From positions 1-37,195 of the forward strand of contig CAZBOZ010000009.1 in assembly GCA_964493665.1 (NCBI GenBank): a DNA stretch of 37,195 nucleotides, given 5' to 3'. The notes under the pieces are model-generated. The model saw only the letters and a list, made by a program, of their open reading frames with translations. It was not told the DNA's origin and did no database searches. This stretch comes from DAOSVX01 sp964493665 (GTDB lineage Bacteria; Bacillota_I; Bacilli_A; RF39; UBA660). Numbering within the stretch: position 1 is the first letter of the stretch; every line of letters begins with the position of its first letter. The position numbers and the translations under genes are program-made. Shown here piece by piece: positions 1-7,248 of this stretch.

Positions 1-20
1 AACTAAAAATAATTTTTTCA
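1..20 (-). CDS. 5' end of a gene cut by the window edge
   Basis: An ATG at 20..18 on the minus strand opens a frame reading MKKLFL to the window edge. It is preceded by a good ribosome binding site (TAGGAGTGAG, minus strand, about 23-33) and a TATAAT box at 45..40. The Lys-Lys-Leu-Phe-Leu opening would suit a signal peptide, but six or seven codons cannot identify a product. This gene would have its own promoter, separate from the cassette upstream of it. The rest of 21-122 is AT-rich spacer with no other gene seen. Confidence 0.5.
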
Positions 21-122
21 TAAACTCACTCCTAATTTAATTATACTATAAAAAAGAAAAATTAAATTTCTTAATTTTCTTTTTTTACCCTTTCAAAGCC
101 AATAAATATTAAAAAAGCTTTT

Positions 123-629
123 CTATTTTTTATTACCATGATCTTCTAAGTTATTCACGTAGTATAATTGCCTATTTAATTCATATGCTATAGCTGGCAC
201 CACAACAGATAAAGTTAGAAATCCCAAATTTTGCATTGGCAATGTTACTACTCCATCCATCATTTCCATAGCATTACGAGATAACCCCGTAGATTCAGTT
301 CCAAAAGCGATCACAACATCTTCTGCGCTTGCATCAATATCATAAAAATCACAATCTGCTATTGGACTTGTTCCATAAACTTTTTTCCCTACACTATGAA
401 GTGATTTTATTGCATCTTCTATTTTATCAAAGCGAATTATATTAGGATAAGTGGTTGCTTTCCAACTCTTTACTTTTCCGACAATTTTAGGATTATTGAA
501 ATCAATACAGCTGCCACTAAGATAAATATCACAATCCAAAGCGATAGCCACTTGAATTATATTAGCAATGTCATAAGGGCTTCTTAAACTATCGAATAAT
601 AGACCAATTTTGTTTGTTTTATTTTCCAT
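123..629 (-). CDS. Single-domain SPOUT (TrmH-like) protein with altered motif 1
   Basis: A 168-residue protein the size of a bare SPOUT methyltransferase domain, like TrmL, with no N-terminal RNA-binding extension. Motif 2 is intact (FGTESTGLS, with Glu112) and motif 3 is recognisable (LPM then LTLSVVV, 130-144). Motif 1 reads SPYDIANIIQ, so Asp20 and Gln26 sit where T. thermophilus TrmH has the functionally important Asn35 and Arg41. The motif 3 Ser and Asn positions are Thr139 and Ser141. It probably binds SAM, but RNA 2'-O-methylation as done by TrmH is not assured. It is the last gene of a six-gene minus-strand cassette. Its ATG at 629 follows AAAGGAG. Its closest relative here is the second half of the tandem SPOUT protein at 2310-3275. 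Confidence 0.8.
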   Translation of the reverse strand: MENKTNKIGLLFDSLRSPYDIANIIQVAIALDCDIYLSGSCIDFNNPKIVGKVKSWKATTYPNIIRFDKIEDAIKSLHSVGKKVYGTSPIADCDFYDIDASAEDVVIAFGTESTGLSRNAMEMMDGVVTLPMQNLGFLTLSVVVPAIAYELNRQLYYVNNLEDHGNKK

Positions 630-668
630 TTTTTCTCCTTTACAATTTTTGGATTTTATAAGTTTAAA

Positions 669-1580
669 TTACATATAATACTCAAACATGTAGGCATATT
701 GTAAAAAATGCCCCTTATGATTAAAAACCGGATTATTCCAACATTTGTCTAAGCCATCTTTAAGAATATTCCCTACATTTATGCAATCATCTTGCGAATA
801 TCCTTGAGATATTACATCTCCTTTGGAGTCTATAAGAAAGCAAGAGTGGAAATTACCCAATTCTGAATAATCCTGAATTGTGATAAATGGGAAATCTCCT
901 GATTTTTTCTTTAATTCTTTTATATAGGTTAAATATCTACTCCTCTCGGCTTCGCTTAATAATAGGTCTTTGTTTTCATAAGCTTTGCCTTGAGGTGCTA
1001 TAAATATATAAAATAATCTTTCCACATTTAATTCTTTAGTCAACTTATAAATATATTCGATTTTATCTAAATTATCTTTCCTAATTAAATAATTTATACG
1101 AATTGGAATGTTTTTTGCCCTATATTTTTTTATATTTTCTACGGCCTTTTTATACGCTCCAGATCCCCGTGATTTGTCATGCGTTTGTTCATCTCCATCA
1201 AGAGAAATTAAGAGCAATGTGTTGGTTTTTACCAAAGTTTCAGCTATTTTATTACTGTAAGCAGATCCGTTAGACGTCACCAATGTTTCAATGCCTTTCT
1301 CTGAAGCATATTCCAAAATATCACAAAAATCCGATCTAAGCATTGGCTCTCCTCCTGTAAAATCTATTCTAACTACGTTTGATTTAGCCAATTCGTCTAT
1401 TATTTTTTTTATTTTACTTAATGGTAGTTCAGAATTGTTTTGTTCTCCACTCAAACAAAAAGGGCAGTTATAGTTGCATTTTTTTGTTATTTGCCAACAC
1501 AAAGAAAGAGGATTAGATAATTTAACCTTTAAATTTTCCAATTTTTCTTCGTGACCTTTTTTATACTCTACTATTTTCAT
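669..1580 (-). CDS. Radical SAM enzyme with a shortened twitch-like C-terminus
   Basis: The [4Fe-4S] cluster motif CNYNCPFC lies near residue 32, followed by the SAM-binding TGGEP and a strand reading ISLDGDEQTHD, the usual radical SAM barrel signatures. The C-terminus has a GNI segment as in SPASM/twitch proteins (DDCINVGNIL), but only Cys residues near CFLIDSKGD, DDC and DKCW, and the protein stops soon after, so a full auxiliary-cluster set is not evident. An in-frame ATG at 1601 exists, but GTGGAG sits about 10 nt before the ATG at 1580, which I take as the start. It overlaps the upstream methyltransferase gene by 20 bp, implying translational coupling. The substrate is unknown; a peptide or small molecule is possible. 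Confidence 0.85.
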   Translation of the reverse strand: MKIVEYKKGHEEKLENLKVKLSNPLSLCWQITKKCNYNCPFCLSGEQNNSELPLSKIKKIIDELAKSNVVRIDFTGGEPMLRSDFCDILEYASEKGIETLVTSNGSAYSNKIAETLVKTNTLLLISLDGDEQTHDKSRGSGAYKKAVENIKKYRAKNIPIRINYLIRKDNLDKIEYIYKLTKELNVERLFYIFIAPQGKAYENKDLLLSEAERSRYLTYIKELKKKSGDFPFITIQDYSELGNFHSCFLIDSKGDVISQGYSQDDCINVGNILKDGLDKCWNNPVFNHKGHFLQYAYMFEYYM

Positions 1581-2256
1581 TTTTTTCTTTCTCCACTTCA
1601 TTATTAAAATTAATATCCATTATTAATACTTTATGGTTAATAGATAACGATTTTAAATTAATATTGTTAAATTTTGGAAATGCTCCATAAAAAACATTTT
1701 TATTTGGCAATTTAATTATTGTGTCAAGGATAGCTCGCTTTTTGAACCCTATTCTTAAATATTCCTTCCACATTTCTGCTGTGAAATTTTCAATTTTAAT
1801 TAATTTACAAAAATCATCATTTCCTGCATTTTCAACTATAATTAGTATACCATCCTTTTTTAAAATTTTCTTAAATATTGGAAATAATTCGTCGAACAAA
1901 TCTCTCATAGAAGTCAAACTCCAACCAGCAAAAATAATATCAACACTACTTTTAGGAAAATCTATATCTTTTGCATTAGCCAGAAAATATTGTATGTTTT
2001 TCAAATTTTTATTTTTCCTTTGGTTTATTTCCATAAGATTTTTGCTTTTTTCAACAACAAACAATTTAGAACAATATTCCGATAAAAAGGACGTAAACTT
2101 ACCGCTACCTGCACCAATTTCTAAAATGGTTTTGTTAGAAAAGTTATAATTGGTTTTTAAGAATTCAGTAATTCTCTTTTGTGAATCCTCACATTTACTA
2201 AATCTTTCGTATTCTTCACCTTGCTGATAATCGAAAAGCCATAAATTTTTATTCAT
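1561..2256 (-). CDS. Class I SAM-dependent methyltransferase
   Basis: A 231-residue Rossmann-fold methyltransferase. Motif I is ILEIGAGSGKFTSFLS (about 44-59), the acidic end of strand 2 is VVEKS, and a motif II region with an acidic residue follows (ANAKDIDFPKSSVDIIFAG). The N-terminal extension (MNKNLWLFDYQQGEEYERF) resembles small-molecule methyltransferases, but the substrate cannot be read from sequence. The start at 2256 is supported by AGGAGGAG just upstream. It lies between the tandem SPOUT gene and the radical SAM gene and overlaps the latter, so all are probably one transcript. It is one of two unlike class I methyltransferases in the cassette. Confidence 0.85.
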   Translation of the reverse strand: MNKNLWLFDYQQGEEYERFSKCEDSQKRITEFLKTNYNFSNKTILEIGAGSGKFTSFLSEYCSKLFVVEKSKNLMEINQRKNKNLKNIQYFLANAKDIDFPKSSVDIIFAGWSLTSMRDLFDELFPIFKKILKKDGILIIVENAGNDDFCKLIKIENFTAEMWKEYLRIGFKKRAILDTIIKLPNKNVFYGAFPKFNNINLKSLSINHKVLIMDINFNNEVEKEKNENSRV

Positions 2257-2309
2257 TTTACTCCTCCTATAATAGTATTTGTTTTTCCTGACTTGTAAAA
2301 AATTAATTA

Positions 2310-3275
2310 CTATTTTACAAATTTTTGTCTATAAGTTTCAAATAATATGGATGAAAAGTTAATTGGTAACGATTTGCTATCACTTATGGGCAATGGCAGC
2401 ATATAATCCATATTTTTCTCATCAGATTTTGAAATATTTCCAAAAACATATGCTATATCTTTATCTGCTGTTTTAAAATTAAATAATTCATCATAATTAT
2501 TAGGAATTGATTTTTTTATATAAGTCCCCACGACAAATTTATTTTCCTCTTTTAATAAGGAAATTATATTTTCTAAAGAATTCAGTTGTATTATGTTAGG
2601 CATTTTTTTTGCTCTCCAGGACATAATTTTATTTTTAATTTTATTTGATGTTAAATCTATATTATCTTTTGTAGTATATATATTTATATTATCATAGTCT
2701 AAAGCTAAAATAGCCTGAATAATCAAACAAGAATCGTAAAAAGATTTTATCCCTGAAAAAACAAGTGTAACATGCTTTTTAATTTTATTAAATTCAATGC
2801 TTTTTAAATTATCGTGCCTAATTCTATAACATTCTGTGGCTATAGCTCCTGTAACAACTGGTAATGTCATAAAACTCAAATTTTCATTATTCATCGGTAA
2901 CACTATCATTTCGTCCATAATTGCTTGGATTTTAACTGGCAACCCGCTGCTTTCATTTCCAAAGACAAACATAACATCTTTGTTATTTAAATCTAAATCA
3001 TATATGGATTTAGTGCTGGCTGGCGAAGTCCCTACTATATAACATTCCCTCTCCTTATAATCATAAATTAATTCTTCAAGGTTATTATAATTAGAAACTT
3101 TTCGCATTTTATCCTTTGCAACAGAACATTTTTGTAAGACTTTTTCATGCTGAAACGGGAGGCTTTGCCTACTAGTAATAATTTTAATATCTGTTTTATC
3201 TTGTAATTGTATGATTTGTGAAATATCAAATGGTGATCTTATACAATCATATAGAAATGTTATAGTTTTTATCAT
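2310..3275 (-). CDS. Tandem SPOUT protein: one intact and one degenerate TrmH-like domain
   Basis: Two SPOUT-like domains lie head to tail in 321 residues. Domain 1 (about 1-155) has RSPFDISQIIQ for motif 1, FGNESSGLP for motif 2 and LPM followed by MTLPVVTGA for motif 3. Domain 2 (about 165-321) has KSFYDSCLIIQ, then FGNISKSDE without the motif 2 Glu, and LPLPISDSKSLPINF. SPOUT enzymes normally dimerise through the knot, so this may be an internal pseudo-dimer with one dead half. Domain 2 shares a stretch (MSWRAKKMPNIIQL) with the separate gene at 123-629 (KSWKATTYPNIIRF). Asp and Gln replace the canonical motif 1 Asn and Arg in both domains. The start at 3275 follows GTAGGAGAC. Function unknown. 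Confidence 0.8.
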   Translation of the reverse strand: MIKTITFLYDCIRSPFDISQIIQLQDKTDIKIITSRQSLPFQHEKVLQKCSVAKDKMRKVSNYNNLEELIYDYKERECYIVGTSPASTKSIYDLDLNNKDVMFVFGNESSGLPVKIQAIMDEMIVLPMNNENLSFMTLPVVTGAIATECYRIRHDNLKSIEFNKIKKHVTLVFSGIKSFYDSCLIIQAILALDYDNINIYTTKDNIDLTSNKIKNKIMSWRAKKMPNIIQLNSLENIISLLKEENKFVVGTYIKKSIPNNYDELFNFKTADKDIAYVFGNISKSDEKNMDYMLPLPISDSKSLPINFSSILFETYRQKFVK

Positions 3276-3311
3276 TTTTGTCTCCTACTTTTAAAAGCCT
3301 TTTATTAAATT

Positions 3312-4391
3312 CTATTCACAGTATTTATGTAATATATTGCCCATAATATTTTCGAACGAATCGCCCACAAATATTTGTCCATGAAGGTATAAATTTACAA
3401 AGCCATATTTCTTAATAATATCCTTTACTTCTTGAATTTGTTCTTTGTTTTTGCTCATAAAATAATTGCTTGTTGTATAGTCCTTGCTTTTTATTGAATA
3501 AGTTATTCTTTTGCAATGGCAATGGATAAAGCATGTCCCGTCGGGAGTATCTTTTAATGTTTCCCAAGCTATAATCGATTCAGACGAAGGCTTTTTTGAA
3601 CCCTCATAGTATATGATCCCATCAGCATATTTTTTAATTAAAACCATATCTTCTAGTTCTAGATCACCGACAAATGACCCTGTGGAAGATATTAAAATAC
3701 CATCCTCTAACTTTTTTGCTATACATCCAGCACTATTTTGGCATATATATATTTCCTTGCACATTTTGCCCGCCAAAAACAATTCATCATATAATAAATT
3801 GTTTTTTGAGTTATATTTATTATTTAATGCAATGCAATTTGTATCAAATGGTAATATATGCAGGGTAGCCATAATTGTGTCTTCAATTTTATCCCACGAC
3901 ACCATTGTTGTAGACACTTCTTTTCCATCATCATCGCATATTATATCCGGCCAAATAAAAGTAATGTTTTTAACATTAGATATTGTATCAATTGATTTTT
4001 TAATATTGAAATTATTCCATAAATCAATGTTCATAGAAGCACAAATAATTACATCTGTCCCGCGACCAATTGCGGTTTGAATTATAGAAAGAGGATAAGA
4101 ATCGGCTATACCATTCGCAATTTTATTTAATGTATTAAAAGAGCACGGGGCGACTAATATTATATCTTCTTTTTCTATTTCCATGGTTTTACTGGTATTG
4201 TTCATTAGCCTTAAATTAATATTTTTGAATTCATCATTTCCAAAATCTATCATCTTTTCGCAAGATTCAGTAGCAAATAAATAAACTTTTGCTCCTTTTG
4301 ATTCAAGATTTTTTATAAATTGTGGTAGTTCAGCGCTTCGCCTGCATCCAGTTGCTATCAAATAAATTACTTTATCTTTTAAATCTTTCAT
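3312..4391 (-). CDS. Fusion of a CoaC/LanD-type flavoprotein and a class II aldolase/adducin domain
   Basis: The N-terminal half (about 6-175) has the hallmarks of flavin-dependent Cys decarboxylases: TESCEKMIDF, APCSFNTLNKIANGIADS (81-98, like APATANT..KIANGIAD of CoaC) and ASMNIDLW (118-125, like PAMN..MW). The catalytic His before the AD/ED motif appears to be Lys68. The C-terminal half (about 195-359) matches class II aldolases: SSTGSF, KPSSE with Glu271, HCH with His290 and His292, and LHGQIFVG with His337, a complete set of zinc ligands. The start at 4391 is chosen because AAGGAGA precedes it; an upstream ATG at 4427 lies inside the previous gene. I know of no described protein with this pairing. 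The product is presumably a small metabolite. Confidence 0.75.
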   Translation of the reverse strand: MKDLKDKVIYLIATGCRRSAELPQFIKNLESKGAKVYLFATESCEKMIDFGNDEFKNINLRLMNNTSKTMEIEKEDIILVAPCSFNTLNKIANGIADSYPLSIIQTAIGRGTDVIICASMNIDLWNNFNIKKSIDTISNVKNITFIWPDIICDDDGKEVSTTMVSWDKIEDTIMATLHILPFDTNCIALNNKYNSKNNLLYDELFLAGKMCKEIYICQNSAGCIAKKLEDGILISSTGSFVGDLELEDMVLIKKYADGIIYYEGSKKPSSESIIAWETLKDTPDGTCFIHCHCKRITYSIKSKDYTTSNYFMSKNKEQIQEVKDIIKKYGFVNLYLHGQIFVGDSFENIMGNILHKYCE

Positions 4392-4392
4392 A

Positions 4393-5097
4393 TTAATTCT
4401 CCTTTTTATAAATTGCCAAAAAAGCATCAGAATTGATTGTAATGTCTTTTTGACTTTTATATTTTTCTTTTAATAATTTTTCATCAGCCAAATTAAAATT
4501 TTTAATCATTGGGTAAGATTTTATAGTATTAATTAGCGCTTTAACATTTTTAAAATCCTTTTTGTCTTTAATATATGTTGAATTTACAATGCTAAATCCC
4601 GCTTTGCTCATTTTATTATCATAAAACGATTTATACCTACTCCTTATTAATCTTTTTCGAAATATTTTAGCAATTTCAATCAAACCTTTGTGTTTCCCGT
4701 ATTCTCTATAAATAAATACACCCCCTGGTTTTAATACACGATATATTTCTTTTGCGGAAAATCTTGTTACGTTCTTTGCCACTATAATATCAAAATAATT
4801 TGATTTAAAACTCAAATGATAATTATCGCATAAAATAAAAGTGATGGTTTTATTATTTAATTCAGCTTTTTTTAACATGGACGCAGAACTATCATTACCA
4901 AACAAATTTATTTTAAATTTTATTTTTTTTTCAATTTCTTTTATAACATAGCCATTACCAGTTCCAATATCCAATAAATTATCATTCTCTTTTAAATATT
5001 CGAAAATAGTTTTAAAAAAAGCCTCATTAACATTTGATTGGCCAATATTTTTAAATAAACGTTCTCTTAGATTTGATATATGACTATTATAAATCAC
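4393..5097 (-). CDS. Class I SAM-dependent methyltransferase, first gene of the cassette
   Basis: Motif I is LLDIGTGNGYVIKEI, followed by GNDSSASMLKKAE for the SAM ribose-binding acidic loop, the motif II region FDIIVAKNVTRFS, and LKPGGVFIYREYG, the usual motif III. This is a UbiE/COQ5-like small-molecule methyltransferase layout. Two starts are possible. ATG at 5130 has little ribosome binding site. GTG at 5097 has GGAGG four bases upstream, so I prefer it. The gene ends one base before the flavoprotein-aldolase ORF begins. A TGGTATGAT extended -10 around 5158-5150 could drive the cassette. Confidence 0.8.
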   Translation of the reverse strand: MIYNSHISNLRERLFKNIGQSNVNEAFFKTIFEYLKENDNLLDIGTGNGYVIKEIEKKIKFKINLFGNDSSASMLKKAELNNKTITFILCDNYHLSFKSNYFDIIVAKNVTRFSAKEIYRVLKPGGVFIYREYGKHKGLIEIAKIFRKRLIRSRYKSFYDNKMSKAGFSIVNSTYIKDKKDFKNVKALINTIKSYPMIKNFNLADEKLLKEKYKSQKDITINSDAFLAIYKKEN

Positions 5098-5180
5098 AAT
5101 GCCTCCATAATTTGGCTTTCGCCCTAGCATACATAAAACTTCTTGCAGTTATCATACCATTTATTTTATTTAAAATCAAT

Positions 5181-5206
5181 AAAACCGCTCATTCAAGCGG
5201 CTTTTG
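5181..5206 (-). terminator. Rho-independent terminator
   Basis: On the minus strand a stem (CCGCT/AGCGG, extended by AAAA/TTTT past a bulged base) with a 6-nt loop is followed by GGTTTTATTG. It sits just downstream of the 94-residue gene and upstream of the cassette, so it separates the two transcripts. Confidence 0.7.
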
Positions 5207-5285
5207 TGTTTATTGTTCTTTAATTTTAAAATTGGTGATCGCTTGAGCATTCATTAATTGCATTTTTTATTTTTAATTAATATAC

Positions 5286-5570
5286 TTAGCCTCTACCAAA
5301 TGGTCTTACTGCTCTACTTTCTATGCTTTCGCTAATACTATTGGCCCCAAAATCTGGTTGTGCTCTAAAGCCATCACTATAATTTGGCTTTTTGTCCTGT
5401 AACTCGGGCGCTAATCTAGCTTCCACTACTTCTGCAATTTCTAATAAGCATTTTTTAATTAGGTCTGCATTTCCAAAATATAAAGGCTCAGACATTTTAT
5501 TTAATAAAGAATCTTTTACTTTTAAGAGTAAATCTTGTTCCGAAAATTTTTCACCATTAATTTCAATCAT
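5286..5570 (-). CDS. Unrecognised 94-residue protein
   Basis: A short, soluble-looking protein with no membrane segment or signal peptide. Residues 1-60 look helical and mixed-charge. The tail (61-94) is rich in Gly, Ser, Pro and Asp and ends AVRPFGRG, which looks disordered. The ATG at 5570 follows AAAGGAG with good spacing. It lies 47 bp after the 5618-6616 gene on the same strand and just before a terminator, so the two probably form a transcript. I recognise no family. Confidence 0.6.
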   Translation of the reverse strand: MIEINGEKFSEQDLLLKVKDSLLNKMSEPLYFGNADLIKKCLLEIAEVVEARLAPELQDKKPNYSDGFRAQPDFGANSISESIESRAVRPFGRG

Positions 5571-5617
5571 AAAGACTCCTTTCCTATAAATTTTATTATA
5601 GCATATTGCTTCTTTAT

Positions 5618-6616
5618 TTATAAATTTTCATCCAACATTTCTGCGTTTTTTGGAACTAATTTCTTTTTTTGTCCAGCTAATTCCCATTGCATAGGTCTTA
5701 ATTCTCGAAGCTTTCTAATGAAATTAATTTCATCCATTATTTCATTCGCTTGTTCAGAAGACAATCTTCTAAACACTTCTTCTTCCCTGATAAACATTAT
5801 TTCATCTAAATAAATAATTGGATCACTATTTACATCTTCTCGTTGACAAAGATTAACAATATTCCATTCCCAGTATTCAATTATCGCATCATACTCTTCA
5901 GCACTCGCAAAAAAATCATGTATTAATTGTTGCATTTTATCAGCAAAATTATGATTTTTTAATATATAGTAACGAATATCAAATTCCCCTCTGCCATGAG
6001 CTTGGTTTCTATCCATACTCATTAACATTTCAGTCACATAAATACTCAAGGTTCTTTTACCTATTGGCCCAAACTCTGGTACGACGACAGTAATTTTATC
6101 AGTAACCCCTTCAGCATCTAATTCTTTTTCAAAATCAGCCATTTGCTTAGAATATTTAGTTGTTCCTATTTTATTCATTGCCTCTTCGATTGCAAAAGCT
6201 CTCTGTTCATCATTTAGCTTAAGACCATTATTAAGTAAAGTATAAAACAAGAATGAATTGCCACCATTTGAATATCCATCTAAAACAATTCTTGCTAAAT
6301 CAGAGTTTGAATAAATTTTATCAACTAATGATTTATACACACTTGCGTATGTACAATCTTCTATTAAAGATAGTTGATTTGGATCTTCGTCTGCTTTAGG
6401 ATAATCTATTAGCATGCATTCAACTATTGCAGTAGCTAAAAATGTATCTCTTTCATAATATTTAGATTTTACAACTTGCATTGCAGTCTGAAGCAGTTTA
6501 AAATCACCTTTAATACTTCTCCATAGATTTTCTGCCTTTTCTAGATCCGGTTGTTGATAAGTCACTCTATATAACTCATCATCTATTTTTTTTACTTCTT
6601 CAATTATATTACTCAT
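5618..6616 (-). CDS. Unrecognised 332-residue soluble protein
   Basis: A helical, acidic protein without membrane segments, signal peptide or recognisable catalytic motif. A central segment (KITVVVPEFGPIGKRTLSIY) is the most distinctive part. It may be a plasmid- or phage-style hypothetical, but nothing proves transfer. The usable start is the ATG at 6616, six bases after GGGAGGG. A GTG at 6631 in the same frame overlaps that ribosome binding site and is not the start. Function unknown. Confidence 0.65.
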   Translation of the reverse strand: MSNIIEEVKKIDDELYRVTYQQPDLEKAENLWRSIKGDFKLLQTAMQVVKSKYYERDTFLATAIVECMLIDYPKADEDPNQLSLIEDCTYASVYKSLVDKIYSNSDLARIVLDGYSNGGNSFLFYTLLNNGLKLNDEQRAFAIEEAMNKIGTTKYSKQMADFEKELDAEGVTDKITVVVPEFGPIGKRTLSIYVTEMLMSMDRNQAHGRGEFDIRYYILKNHNFADKMQQLIHDFFASAEEYDAIIEYWEWNIVNLCQREDVNSDPIIYLDEIMFIREEEVFRRLSSEQANEIMDEINFIRKLRELRPMQWELAGQKKKLVPKNAEMLDENL

Positions 6617-6658
6617 TTTAAACCCTCCCACTTAAATTTAAATATTATTATAGCACAA

Positions 6659-7210
6659 CTAAAAATTATTTAAATAACTATCGGTTATTATTTTTAATTT
6701 TGCCAACGCTTCCTGATCTTCCAAGGCTGGTATTTGATTTGTATTTAAAGATAAAACTATATGTTCTTCATTATATGTAACGCCCAATTTTTTAAACATC
6801 CACTTAATAAGCTCGATAGCACGATCTGGCCTACCACCGCCACCACCAACTAATATTAATATCCCTTTTTTGGGAGAAATTTCTATTTCTTTTTTAGCAA
6901 ATTTTTTTGCAGCATAATACACTTGAAGTCTATTAGCCAAATTAATAAATGGTCCTGGAAATTCCGATAAATATATGGGAGAAGCTATTACAATATTATC
7001 ATAATCTCCATCATAAATTATTTGCATATCATCTTTGATGGCACATTTACCATCTACCCAACAACGTCTGCAATCAATACAAGGATTCATATTATTTCTG
7101 TAAACAGATATTTCAATTATATCCCCTTGCAAGTCCTCTTTTAACTTAGATAATAATGCAATTGTGTCGCCATTTTTTCTTGGAGATCCATTTATTATTA
7201 ATGTCTTCAT
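6659..7210 (-). CDS. NADPH-dependent FMN reductase / iron-sulfur flavoprotein-like
   Basis: A 183-residue flavodoxin-fold reductase. INGSPRKNGDT (6-16) is the FMN phosphate loop of the NADPH-dependent FMN reductase family, and IVIASPIYLSEFPGP is the second flavin-binding segment. Cys44, Cys47, Cys50 and Cys56 (C-x2-C-x2-C-x5-C) match the compact cluster motif of archaeal and clostridial iron-sulfur flavoproteins, so a [4Fe-4S] cluster is likely. A glycine run (GGGGGR) follows the third strand. It probably transfers electrons in the cytoplasm to an unknown acceptor. It stands between two unrelated accessory genes on the same strand. Confidence 0.85.
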   Translation of the reverse strand: MKTLIINGSPRKNGDTIALLSKLKEDLQGDIIEISVYRNNMNPCIDCRRCWVDGKCAIKDDMQIIYDGDYDNIVIASPIYLSEFPGPFINLANRLQVYYAAKKFAKKEIEISPKKGILILVGGGGGRPDRAIELIKWMFKKLGVTYNEEHIVLSLNTNQIPALEDQEALAKLKIITDSYLNNF

Positions 7211-7248
7211 CTGCTCACCTCAAAACAATTATATTATATTTTAACAAC

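Noticed and set aside
1721..2149. 142-residue plus-strand ORF opposite the second methyltransferase
   Set aside because: Antisense shadow of a gene whose reading frame has clear methyltransferase motifs; its composition is low complexity and no promoter or ribosome binding site is evident.
3613..4080. 155-residue plus-strand ORF opposite the flavoprotein-aldolase gene
   Set aside because: Antisense to a gene with clear domain motifs; no ribosome binding site or family resemblance.
5286..5570. The 94-residue ORF as a RiPP precursor for the radical SAM enzyme
   Set aside because: It has its own terminator before the cassette, no typical leader/core boundary and no Cys, and is better explained as a partner of the upstream gene; kept only as a low-interest note.
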